Below are positions 33,736 to 44,303 of a stretch of 64,000 bases of DNA, piece after piece. Source of the stretch: Thermoplasmatota archaeon (GTDB taxonomy: Archaea > Thermoplasmatota > E2 > DHVEG-1); NCBI GenBank assembly GCA_016930995.1, contig JAFGFQ010000009.1, positions 1-64,000 on the forward strand, written 5' to 3'. How positions within the stretch are numbered: position 1 is the first letter of the stretch; each line of letters opens with the position of its first letter. Made by a program: the position numbers and the translations under genes. The notes below the pieces were generated by a model. That model saw only the letters and a list, made by a program, of their open reading frames with translations, did no database searches and was not told where the DNA came from.

Positions 33736-36450
33736 ATGAAAAAAATAAATAAGATAGCAATAGGCATAATTATCTGTAGCTTGTGTATCCCGACAACGTT
33801 AGGCGCCAATGGGGATAACTTCTTTTTCCAGGACAACAATAGTACCGATGAGAAATTAATTTTAGTACCTGATTCAACCGTTCTGTTGAAACTCTGGAGC
33901 CAAAAATCAAACAGCGGTGAGATTGTCCCGTTTTATTCAATCAGCCTTGACGGGGGAAACACCTTTGTCAGAACTGTTCAACCCTCCTATGAAATCGGTT
34001 TACGGTACGATACTTTTGATCCCGCTGTAAGAGAACCAGACATCACGCCTCGTCTCCAAGCAGGTCAAGACACCCATTTGTATATTGTTCAGTTTTTTAC
34101 CCAACCACTTCAGGAGTTCCAGGATGCAATTACTTTCTATGGGGGTATCGTGCGTCATTATATCGCCCAGTACGCCTATCTCGTCGAGATGAGCGAATCA
34201 ACCCGAACGCTGGTTGAAGCACTCCCCTATGTGCGCTGGGTCGGATCATATCACCCTGCGTACCGACTTGAGGAATTCATGCTTGAGAATCTTGAGAACG
34301 CTCAGCTGATATATCCTTCACAACGATACAGTATCCAGGTGCTCTCAACAGAGCAAAAGTCTGTCGTCGCGGGACGAATTAGACAAATGAACGGTGTCGT
34401 AAATAATGCTGATGCTGGAAAGGTCCTTGTCGAGGCGACTCTCACCCCTGAACAACTCTTCGAGGTCGTCCGATGGGATGAAATTAACTTCGTTGACCGG
34501 TGGAGCCCCCTTGAACCGGACATGGATGTCGCTCGAGAGATCGGTGGAGCGAATTATATTGAAACTGTCGCAGGATACAATGGGTCTGGTGTCCGAGGAG
34601 AAGTCTTTGACGCAGGGTTTAATCTGGCTCATGTTGATTTCCTTCATCATCCCTTAATCCAACATGGGACGGTCGGGAGCAATTCCCATGGGGCAGCTAC
34701 CTCAGGTATTTGCTTTGCTGATGGAACCGGAAATCCAAAAGGGAGAGGATTGCTCCCATTCGGGCAAGGCATTGTCGGTGATTATAACTATATCGGAATA
34801 GAGGGGACGAACCGGTATACACATACAGGAGAACAAGTTCAATCACCCTATTTCTGTGTCTTTGAAACATCAAGTGTAGGAAGCACTCAGACCACACAAT
34901 ATACCACAATATCTGCTGATACCGATGACATGCTTTTTGATTTCGATATCATCCACTGCCAGTCACAAAGTAACCTTGGCAGTCAAAGCTCACGGCCACA
35001 AGCATGGGCAAAAAACATCGTCTCCGGTGGTGGAATCTACCACTACGATACACTGACGAAAACAGATGATATGTGGAATCATGGGGCAAGCATTGGTCCT
35101 GCCTCTGATGGAAGAATCAAACCGGATTTATGCAGCTTCTATGATGACATCTACACGACGACGACGGGGAGCTCAACTTCGTACACCTCAAGTTTTGGTG
35201 GGACGAGTGGCGCAACCCCGATCATCGCAGGTCATTTTGGTCTTTTCTTCCAGATGTGGTCTGATGGGATCTTCGGAAACGAGGTAACTCCTGGCGGAAC
35301 TGTATTTGAGAACCGCCCTCACATGACCACGGCAAAAGCAATGATGATCAACACCGCTGACCCCTACCCGTTCAATGGCACCACCGAAGATAAGACCCGG
35401 ATGCATCAAGGATGGGGCATGCCATCAGTGAAAAACCTCTACGATCTCAGAGATGATTTCTACATCATCGATGAATCAGATATCCTTGAACCGTTCGACG
35501 TATCAACCCACATCGTCGCCGTACAGGCAGGGTCCCCGTTCCTTAAGGTGACCATGACCTATGCAGATCCAGCAGGAAATCCAGCAGTACAATCACAACA
35601 CCGTATCAACGATTTGACATTGAAGGTCACCTCACCATCCTCTGTAGTGTACTGGGGGAACAATGGTCTGAAGACCGCAGTATGGTCACAGCCGGATGGG
35701 GCTGCCGATACAAAAGACACCGTGGAATGTATCTTTGTCCAAAACCCCGAAGGAGGAGCATGGAAAATCGAGGTATCCGCTGATGAGGTTATCCAAGATT
35801 CCCATATAGAAACACCAGAAATAGACGTCGATTATGCTCTAGTGGTAAGTCCAGCTCTCTCAGCACCATACCCACCAGTGATAAATGGGACGACAGTCGG
35901 TGATATCGGCCGGGAGATTGATTTTACGTTTGTCACATCAGATCCCCTGAATTCGGAGGTCTACTACTGGGTTGACTGGGGTGATGGTACCTGTGAGGAA
36001 TGGTACGGTCCCTGCGCCTCAGGAGAAGAAATCACACTCTCACACATGTGGACTGATACGGGCTCATTCCCAATTACGGCAAAAGCGAAAAACACCCTTG
36101 GCAGTGAAGGTGGGTGGTCAGCACCCTTTGTGATATCCATCATAGCACCTCGTCTCGAGATTGGTGCTGTCCAAGGTGGATTGCTAAAAATTACGTCTGC
36201 TGTGAAAAATACCGGTGCTATCGAAGTTGAGAACGTCAAATGGAGTATCACTCTGACAGGTGGTGCCTTTATCGGGAAAAGCAGCAATGGAACCATACAA
36301 AATATCTCATCAGATGGCGAACAAGACATCTCGACAGGGTTAGTCCTTGGATTTGGACGGACGATCGTAAAAGTAACCGCATCCTATCCGTATGGCGCGA
36401 CAAGTAAGACGGTGACGGGAACGATACTGCTCTTCTTCATTAAGATATAA
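33736..36450 (+). CDS. Secreted subtilisin-like serine protease (S8) with PKD-like domain
   Basis: 904 residues. Signal peptide (KIAIGIIICSLCIPTTLGAN), then a prodomain-like region. The catalytic triad is visible: Asp in RGEVFDAGFNLAH (about 294), His in NSHGAATSG (about 317) and Ser in FGGTSGATPIIAGH (about 491). It is followed by a P-domain-like beta sandwich (MTYADPAGNPAVQSQHRIND) and a PKD-like repeat (VYYWVDWGDGT) near 760-800. The end is a further Ig-like domain. GGGGGT precedes the ATG. It probably degrades external protein, feeding the amino-acid pathways encoded nearby. Confidence 0.9.
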   Translation: MKKINKIAIGIIICSLCIPTTLGANGDNFFFQDNNSTDEKLILVPDSTVLLKLWSQKSNSGEIVPFYSISLDGGNTFVRTVQPSYEIGLRYDTFDPAVREPDITPRLQAGQDTHLYIVQFFTQPLQEFQDAITFYGGIVRHYIAQYAYLVEMSESTRTLVEALPYVRWVGSYHPAYRLEEFMLENLENAQLIYPSQRYSIQVLSTEQKSVVAGRIRQMNGVVNNADAGKVLVEATLTPEQLFEVVRWDEINFVDRWSPLEPDMDVAREIGGANYIETVAGYNGSGVRGEVFDAGFNLAHVDFLHHPLIQHGTVGSNSHGAATSGICFADGTGNPKGRGLLPFGQGIVGDYNYIGIEGTNRYTHTGEQVQSPYFCVFETSSVGSTQTTQYTTISADTDDMLFDFDIIHCQSQSNLGSQSSRPQAWAKNIVSGGGIYHYDTLTKTDDMWNHGASIGPASDGRIKPDLCSFYDDIYTTTTGSSTSYTSSFGGTSGATPIIAGHFGLFFQMWSDGIFGNEVTPGGTVFENRPHMTTAKAMMINTADPYPFNGTTEDKTRMHQGWGMPSVKNLYDLRDDFYIIDESDILEPFDVSTHIVAVQAGSPFLKVTMTYADPAGNPAVQSQHRINDLTLKVTSPSSVVYWGNNGLKTAVWSQPDGAADTKDTVECIFVQNPEGGAWKIEVSADEVIQDSHIETPEIDVDYALVVSPALSAPYPPVINGTTVGDIGREIDFTFVTSDPLNSEVYYWVDWGDGTCEEWYGPCASGEEITLSHMWTDTGSFPITAKAKNTLGSEGGWSAPFVISIIAPRLEIGAVQGGLLKITSAVKNTGAIEVENVKWSITLTGGAFIGKSSNGTIQNISSDGEQDISTGLVLGFGRTIVKVTASYPYGATSKTVTGTILLFFIKI

Positions 36451-36552
36451 GCAGTCTGACCTTTCAAAAACACACGGTTGATTCAAAAACCATTTCGAAG
36501 TGGCCAGCGATAAGCAAAACCTTTACATAGAGTAGTTCGAATCAGAACATGC

Positions 36553-37638
36553 ATGAAAACTACACTGCGTTGTCAATCATGTCGTAGGAGATATCCAGCA
36601 TCCACGCCGATATGGAGATGCGATTGTGGTGGACGGATCCAAGTAGAGTTCCAAGCCCGATTCCCTGTTGAAGAAATTCAACAAAGGAAACCATCACTGT
36701 GGCGGTATCGGGAAGCACTCCCTATCGAACTCGACCAACATATCATAACCTTTGACGAAGGATTTACTCCATTGACACAAGAGTATTTTTTCGGAAAGAA
36801 AGTACTGGTGAAACAGGATCATCTTTTTCCAAGTGGATCGTTTAAAGACCGGGGCGCATCGGTTTTAGTCAGTAAACTACATGAGTTGGGTATCAAAAAA
36901 GTGGTTGAGGACTCATCAGGAAACGCTGGCGCTGCTCTTGCAGCATACTGTGCAAAAGCAAACATCCAATGTCATATTTATGTTCCAGAAAAAACCTCCC
37001 CTGAAAAACTCCGCCAAATCCGACAGTACGGGGCACAGCTTCACAAAGTGAAGGGCAGTAGAGAGCAGGCAGCACGGGCAGCACTCAAACAGGCGGAGAC
37101 AACCTACTATGCAAGTCATTACTGGAACCCGTTTTTTTTCCAGGGAACAAAGACCTGTATCTTCGAAATCGTAGAACAACTTGGGTGGAAAGCACCCGAT
37201 ATCCTGCTTGTTCCTGTGGGCAATGGAACCTTGCTGTATGGGTCCTTCATCGGTTTACAGGAGTTACACCAAGAAAAGATCATTGATACACTTCCAAGGA
37301 TTATTGGTGTACAAGCTCAAAACTGTGCGCCGCTTGCATCTGTATGGAAAAACCGTGGCGCACAGCATACACACAAAGAGACGATGGCAGAGGGAATCTC
37401 CATTGAAAATCCAATACGAGCTCTTGATATCATCAACGCGGTTCAACAGACACACGGCGATATCATCACAGTAACAGAAAACGAGATTCTAAATGCGTTA
37501 CACTATACGATGAGGAAAGGGTATTATATCGAACCGACCTCGGCAGTTGTCGTTGCTGGTTTTAAAAAATGTTCTCTAATGAAGGACGATACTGTGGTTG
37601 TACCGCTCACAGGACATGGATTAAAAATGAAAAAATAG
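36553..37638 (+). CDS. Threonine synthase-like PLP enzyme
   Basis: 361 residues, fold type II PLP enzyme. The N-terminal zinc-ribbon-like start (CQSCRRRYP...WRCDCGG) and FDEGFTPLTQ lead to the PLP lysine in FPSGSFKDRGASVLV and the phosphate-binding EDSSGNAGAAL, all as in threonine synthase. It makes threonine from O-phosphohomoserine if it is ThrC; it is about 40-50 residues shorter than many archaeal ThrC proteins, and related enzymes (threonine deaminase-like, cysteate synthase-like) cannot be excluded. It lies next to gdh1. Confidence 0.75.
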   Translation: MKTTLRCQSCRRRYPASTPIWRCDCGGRIQVEFQARFPVEEIQQRKPSLWRYREALPIELDQHIITFDEGFTPLTQEYFFGKKVLVKQDHLFPSGSFKDRGASVLVSKLHELGIKKVVEDSSGNAGAALAAYCAKANIQCHIYVPEKTSPEKLRQIRQYGAQLHKVKGSREQAARAALKQAETTYYASHYWNPFFFQGTKTCIFEIVEQLGWKAPDILLVPVGNGTLLYGSFIGLQELHQEKIIDTLPRIIGVQAQNCAPLASVWKNRGAQHTHKETMAEGISIENPIRALDIINAVQQTHGDIITVTENEILNALHYTMRKGYYIEPTSAVVVAGFKKCSLMKDDTVVVPLTGHGLKMKK

Positions 37639-37743
37639 TGGGGAAAAAAACAGTATACCCCCTATTAAAAACATGTTCTGCTGGTATATTTTTATATGTT
37701 TTCTTAAAAGGAGACTAGACAAAGTATTAAAAGGAAATAATGA

Positions 37744-39111
<1,368 letters not shown>

Positions 39112-39118
39112 CCGCACA

Positions 39119-39137
39119 TTTTTTTTTTATTTTTTTT
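39119..39137 (+). terminator. T-rich terminator after gdh1
   Basis: Nearly uninterrupted T tract beginning 7 nt after the GDH1 stop, the kind of U-rich 3' end that FttA and archaeal polymerase use. Confidence 0.6.
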
Positions 39138-39325
39138 ACGGGGGCATCCGTTTTTTATGTTCTATTGTTGTAGTTAGAGAATGTTTACAGTATGGCATCG
39201 TAAATTCATAGGGGGAAGCAGTGTTTTTATAATTCAACAGATATTGGTAATTTTCTCGCATTCGTAGCTTCCCCAAAATATTTTATATTTGTTTAAAATT
39301 ACGACATCTCAGAAAAAGAAGCATT

Positions 39326-39562
39326 TTATTTGATTTTTATCCCTGTTAAGGTTTTCGTGTCAGTAATGCCGGGTATCGTTTTAATTTTTTGAAGAATTAT
39401 TTCTCCAATGCTCTCATAATCTTTTGCTTCAATTTTTGCGATAAGGTCATATTCTCCAAATAAGGGATGAAGTTCAACAATCTCAGGGACCTTCGAGAGA
39501 ATGTTAAACACTTCATATTCGCGTAAAGGTGAGATATGCATAAGAACAAAGCCAATTACCAT
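39326..39562 (-). CDS. Stand-alone RAM (Lrp/AsnC effector) domain protein
   Basis: 78 residues from the ATG at 39562, chosen for GAGGT 6 nt upstream; the frame extends further without a signal. It consists only of the RAM/ACT-like fold of Lrp proteins (VIGFVLMHISPLREYEVFNI, GEYDLIAKIEAKDYESIGEI) with no DNA-binding domain. Such proteins form ring oligomers that bind amino acids. Located between two GDH genes, it is likely to sense an amino acid and act on a partner such as a full-length Lrp. Confidence 0.8.
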   Translation of the reverse strand: MVIGFVLMHISPLREYEVFNILSKVPEIVELHPLFGEYDLIAKIEAKDYESIGEIILQKIKTIPGITDTKTLTGIKIK

Positions 39563-39882
39563 TGTTATACCTCTGTCGTTGTAATATTTCAATTCCATAA
39601 AAATATATCTGTTGTTATGGTGAAAAGAGCAACAGGTGATACAGAATATAACAAAATAAGATATGGTTAGGGGGTTTACTTATCCCACCTCTACAGATAT
39701 TAATAACCTTTTTTCATATTATATAAAATTAAGAATAAAAGAACCAACAAAATTTTGATTGTTGTAGGAATATTTTTCATAATACACCTTTTCTCCTCCA
39801 ATGAGTTCTTTATATACTCATGTTACTAAAATATTTATACAAGAGTACAATACATGGTGGGCGTTAAAGAGGCGTATGAGTT

Positions 39883-41223
39883 ATGCAAGTAAAACAGGAA
39901 TTAAAACAAATGAAAGGGACAACTGGAGTTTTTAAAAAAGAAAAAGAAGGTTTTAACCCATTTAAAATGGCTCAACAACAATTTGATAGAATTGCCGATC
40001 AACTTGATCTCGATGAACCAACACGAGATTTATTGCGAAATCCACTCCGAGAATATAGCTTTTCAATACCCATTCGAATGGACGACGGTGGAGTGAAAGT
40101 GTTCCAAGGTTTTCGCGTTCAGCATAACGATGCACGGGGTCCATGCAAAGGTGGAATCCGTTTTCATCCACAAGAAACTCAGGATACGGTTCGTGCATTA
40201 TCAATGTGGATGACCTGGAAATGCTCTGTTGCAGACATCCCCCTTGGTGGCGGAAAAGGAGGTATCATTTGTGACCCACATAATCTTTCAGAACGAGAAC
40301 AAGAGAAACTCTGCAGAGGATGGGTTCGACAAATTGCACGAGACATCGGACCAGTACGAGACGTTCCAGCTCCTGACGTAATGACAAGCGGACAGCACAT
40401 GCTCTGGATTATGGACGAATATCAATCCATAATGGGCGGGCAATACCCAGGATTAATCACGGGGAAGCCCATCGAACTTGGTGGGTCGCGCGGACGAACA
40501 GAAGCGACAGGATATGGCATAGTCTATATTCTTCGTGAATTATTAAAAGAAATGAAGATGGACATCACGAAAACAACAACCTCAATTCAAGGTTTCGGTA
40601 ACGTTGCTCGATATGCCGCAGAATTGCTAATCCAATATGGAGGAACGGTAGTCTCTGTCTCATGTTGGGATCAATCAGAAAACACAACGTATTGCTATCA
40701 TAAAACAACAGGAATAAAACTAGATGAGCTTGTGAAAATCACCGATCGGTTTGGTACTATTGATAAGAAGCAAGCAGAAAAACTCGGTTATGAAATCTTG
40801 CCAGGAGAGGACTGGTTAAAGCAAGATGTTGACATTCTTATTCCTGCTGCTTTGGAACATTCGATAACTGAGGAGAATATTCATCATATTAAACCAAAGG
40901 TAAAAATCGTGATTTGTGGTGCAAACGGACCAGTAACACCAGAGGCAGAGGATCATTTTGAGAAAAAAGGTGTCGTTGTTATTCCAGATTTCCTTGCCAA
41001 TGCAGGTGGTGTTGTCTGTAGTTATTTCGAACAAGTTCAAAGTAATCAGAATTACTACTGGACAAAAGAGGAAGTGCTTGGTAAACTTGACAATAAAATG
41101 ACCGATGCATTTTATAAAGTGTGGGAATTATCGAAACGAAAGAAAATACGGGTGAGTGATGCAGCATATATGATTGCAATTTCCCGTGTTGCTGATGCAT
41201 GTAAAATGCGAGGCTGGGTGTAA
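39883..41223 (+). CDS. Glutamate dehydrogenase, second paralogue (GDH2)
   Basis: 446 residues. GPCKGGIRFHPQE, PLGGGKGGIICDPH, VPAPDVMTSGQHMLWIMDEY and IQGFGNVARYAAELL match the archaeal/Gram-positive catabolic GDH type, different from GDH1. It probably serves glutamate oxidation, with GDH1 assimilatory; cofactor choice cannot be read safely. TATTTATACA lies at about 39831-39840. The next gene, an ATP-grasp signalling protein, starts 9 bp after its stop, so they are probably co-transcribed. Confidence 0.93.
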   Translation: MQVKQELKQMKGTTGVFKKEKEGFNPFKMAQQQFDRIADQLDLDEPTRDLLRNPLREYSFSIPIRMDDGGVKVFQGFRVQHNDARGPCKGGIRFHPQETQDTVRALSMWMTWKCSVADIPLGGGKGGIICDPHNLSEREQEKLCRGWVRQIARDIGPVRDVPAPDVMTSGQHMLWIMDEYQSIMGGQYPGLITGKPIELGGSRGRTEATGYGIVYILRELLKEMKMDITKTTTSIQGFGNVARYAAELLIQYGGTVVSVSCWDQSENTTYCYHKTTGIKLDELVKITDRFGTIDKKQAEKLGYEILPGEDWLKQDVDILIPAALEHSITEENIHHIKPKVKIVICGANGPVTPEAEDHFEKKGVVVIPDFLANAGGVVCSYFEQVQSNQNYYWTKEEVLGKLDNKMTDAFYKVWELSKRKKIRVSDAAYMIAISRVADACKMRGWV

Positions 41224-41232
41224 AAAGAGTCT

Positions 41233-44200
41233 ATGAACATCCAGTTCAACGATAAAGAAAAAAAAATCATCAGTTACATTGAAGAAATTACCGGCGTTAC
41301 TCCTTCAATTGTCAAACAACAAGAGTCGGAAAAAAAACCCACTGCAGAGTCATATTATGTAAAGGAAATTCTACTTTTCTCTTCGTCGTATCACTTTTTT
41401 CAGTTGGAGGAAGAAGGACGACTGAGTTTTCTCTTGAACGAATATGGAGCACCGTATGGTCGAAAAATACCACCAAGGATAACTCATGTTGAAACTAAAG
41501 AAGAGTGCCTCAACCTTTTGACGAAACAGTCTTTTGACCTTGTGATTCTTTTTGACAGACTTAATCCCATAGAAAGTGACGTTTTAGCAAAGCAAATCAA
41601 GACAATAACCACTATCCCCATTGTTCTTTTAGGTAATAATGTAGCAGAGTTAACGAAGATTCAAGAGAAAAATATTGATAATGTTTTTACCAAAATTGTG
41701 ACATGGAATGGCGATGGGAAAATTATTCCTGCCATTATCCAAATTATTGAAGATTCAGTCAATATACAAAAAGATCCTTTCCTTGCAGCCAATGGTCGAT
41801 TTGTTCTTTTAATTGAAGATTCTATTCAGTATTATTCAAGCTATCTCCTCTTGATTTATGATGAAATCCATGAATTTCTCCAAAGTATTTTATCGGACTC
41901 TTTATCTGAGGAACAACGAACCCTTCGGCTCAGTACAAGACCGGTTCTCTTACATGCGCAGGATTTTTACAATGCAGAAAATCTTTTTCGTACACATAAA
42001 AATAGAATCATTTGTATCATAACAGACAACAATCTTGGTCAAGGGCCAACAAGAACACCTCATGCAGGCGAGGAACTCGCAACACTCATCCATAGGGAGA
42101 TGCCCAATATTCCGATTCTTATTCAGTCATCTGACCCCTGTAGTGGAGACGTATGTGGTAGGACTCGCATTCGATTCGTTTCAAAAAAGGAAGTCACACT
42201 TGCATTAATTATCAAAGATTTTATCAACGAGTGTCTTGGACCTCGAGAAATTATTCTAAAGGGTCAGAATCAGAAAGACATCTTTCGAATTCGGAATATA
42301 AGCGATTTAGAAAATGCTGTGTTGTCAATAGAGGATTCAAACCTTTTACGCGTGCAAGAGGAACATGGATTTTCAACGTGGCTTCGTATTCGAGGAGAGT
42401 TCAATCTTGCTGATAAATTCCACAAAGCGGAATCAGAATTAAATAAGGCTGATGAGTTACGAAAAAAACTTATCGATATTCTTGAGGAAAATAAATATTC
42501 ACAGACTCAAGCATTAGTCACTCCATTTGATCGGACATCACTTTCTTCACATCTTAAGATTACTCGTATTGGAAAAGGATCTCTTGGTGGAAAAGCACGG
42601 GGACTTTCATTCCTAGCAAAACTTTTATCAAAATATATCACAGAGGACATGTTTCAAACTCTTCGAATTACTATCCCACGGACACTCGTCATTTCAACGG
42701 ATATCTTTGATATATTTTTAAAACAAAATTCCTTACCAAGCGAAGATCTCTTTCAGCTAGCTGATGAACGGATTGCGTTAAAATTCATGTCCGGAAGTCT
42801 TCCTGCGACGGTCCTTGGTGACCTCCGTACTTTTATTCATAACACACGAAAACCATTAGTAGTACGCTCCTCAGGAGTTCTTGAGGATTCACTGTTACAA
42901 TCCTTTGCTGGAATCTATGACTCCATCTTGTTACCAAATGAATCATGGGAAACAGATTTTCGGTTCCAGGATGTGTGTAACGCAGTAAAATATGTGTATG
43001 CTTCGACATTTTTTGAAAAAGCACGAACATATATCAAATCAACTCCCAAAAACATCGGCGATGAAAAGATGGCGGTAATTATCCAGGAGGTGGTTGGACA
43101 AAAACATGAAACGTTTTTTTATCCTGCGATCTCCGGGGTGGCAAAATCATATAATTATTATCCATCAAGTGGTTGTAAACAAGAAGACGGCATCGTCTAT
43201 CTAGCGCTAGGCTTAGGAAAAGCAATCGTTGATGGAGGAAGCACGTTTGGGTTTTGTCCAGAGAATCCTGCGATCCCCTTATTTGGCACTCCAAAAGATT
43301 TCATGCGGTATGCACAACGAAGATTCTATGCGTTAAACCTGAAATCCGTGTATAGGATTGTCGAACGGAACGAAGAAACATCATATAGCATTCTTGGGGT
43401 TGAAGATGCACAACGACATGGAATTCTTGAAAAAATAGCATCCACATATCTCCGACAAGATGATAGTCTTTATCCGGGTATTTATGAAGGAGGATCATTA
43501 GTTATCGATTTTGGTCCAATCACTCAATATGATGCGGTCCCTTTAGCAAAAGCATTGAAATTATTACTGCGGATAAGTGAAATAACCCTAGGATATCCTG
43601 TTGAGATAGAATTTGCTGTAAATTTATCCTTAACCGACTCTGAAAAATCTGAATTAGTGATTCTACAAATCCGAAGCATGCTCCCACCAGGGAAAACAAG
43701 TGATATTGATATCGGTGAATTCGACGAGAAAACCGATGTTTGTTATAGTAAAAATGCGTTAGGGAATGGAATCTTTGATACTATTCAGGATATCGTTTTT
43801 GTAAAATCAGCATTTACCATGTCAAATTCAGTTGACGTTGTAGGACAATTACGTTCCTTAAACCTTAAATTAATGGAAGAAAAAAGACCGTACCTCCTTG
43901 TCGGTCCTGGAAGGTGGGGCTCAGCGGATCATTGGTTAGGTATACCAGTGATTTGGAGCGATATCGCCGGTGTGAAAGTGATCATCGAAACCCCGTTTAA
44001 AGAACGAGCAATCGATCCATCCCAGGGATCACATTTCTTTCATGACCTTATCTCATCCCAGGTTGGATATATCATCACAAAAGAAGGAGAAGGGAACATA
44101 AAAATAGAATGGTTAGAATCTCTACCTGTTGTTGAAGATATGCCTGATGTAAAACATGTTCGTTTGCAGGACCCCCTTGAAGTACGTATTGATGGAAAGC

Positions 44201-44241
44201 AAGGAAAAGCAGTGATTCGGCTAAGGAAAAGTAATAAATAA
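41233..44241 (+). CDS. REC-PPDK_N ATP-grasp signalling protein (PEP synthase-like, lacks swivel and PEP domains)
   Basis: 1002 residues. Two receiver-like regions come first. The first is degenerate (LVILFDRLNPIESDV). The second keeps LLIEDS near 193, Asp in IITDNNLGQG near 262, Ser in IQSSDP and Lys in FVSKKEV. A linker (HGFSTWLRIRGEFNLADKFH) leads to the PPDK/PEP-synthase ATP-grasp: VVRSSGVLEDSLLQSFAG near 541, IQEVVG, EIEFAV and ILQIRSM. The phosphohistidine swivel and PEP barrel are absent. The C-terminus instead has PGRWGSADHWLGIPV near 890 and GSHFFHDL near 932. Similar REC-PPDK proteins occur in Bacteroidetes, uncharacterised. It follows GDH2 by 9 bp. Confidence 0.8.
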   Translation: MNIQFNDKEKKIISYIEEITGVTPSIVKQQESEKKPTAESYYVKEILLFSSSYHFFQLEEEGRLSFLLNEYGAPYGRKIPPRITHVETKEECLNLLTKQSFDLVILFDRLNPIESDVLAKQIKTITTIPIVLLGNNVAELTKIQEKNIDNVFTKIVTWNGDGKIIPAIIQIIEDSVNIQKDPFLAANGRFVLLIEDSIQYYSSYLLLIYDEIHEFLQSILSDSLSEEQRTLRLSTRPVLLHAQDFYNAENLFRTHKNRIICIITDNNLGQGPTRTPHAGEELATLIHREMPNIPILIQSSDPCSGDVCGRTRIRFVSKKEVTLALIIKDFINECLGPREIILKGQNQKDIFRIRNISDLENAVLSIEDSNLLRVQEEHGFSTWLRIRGEFNLADKFHKAESELNKADELRKKLIDILEENKYSQTQALVTPFDRTSLSSHLKITRIGKGSLGGKARGLSFLAKLLSKYITEDMFQTLRITIPRTLVISTDIFDIFLKQNSLPSEDLFQLADERIALKFMSGSLPATVLGDLRTFIHNTRKPLVVRSSGVLEDSLLQSFAGIYDSILLPNESWETDFRFQDVCNAVKYVYASTFFEKARTYIKSTPKNIGDEKMAVIIQEVVGQKHETFFYPAISGVAKSYNYYPSSGCKQEDGIVYLALGLGKAIVDGGSTFGFCPENPAIPLFGTPKDFMRYAQRRFYALNLKSVYRIVERNEETSYSILGVEDAQRHGILEKIASTYLRQDDSLYPGIYEGGSLVIDFGPITQYDAVPLAKALKLLLRISEITLGYPVEIEFAVNLSLTDSEKSELVILQIRSMLPPGKTSDIDIGEFDEKTDVCYSKNALGNGIFDTIQDIVFVKSAFTMSNSVDVVGQLRSLNLKLMEEKRPYLLVGPGRWGSADHWLGIPVIWSDIAGVKVIIETPFKERAIDPSQGSHFFHDLISSQVGYIITKEGEGNIKIEWLESLPVVEDMPDVKHVRLQDPLEVRIDGKQGKAVIRLRKSNK

Positions 44242-44303
44242 CTGGAATAAATTCAGGCATGTAAGACGGGGTGGGATTGTACCACATGGCGATGGAGACA
44301 ACA

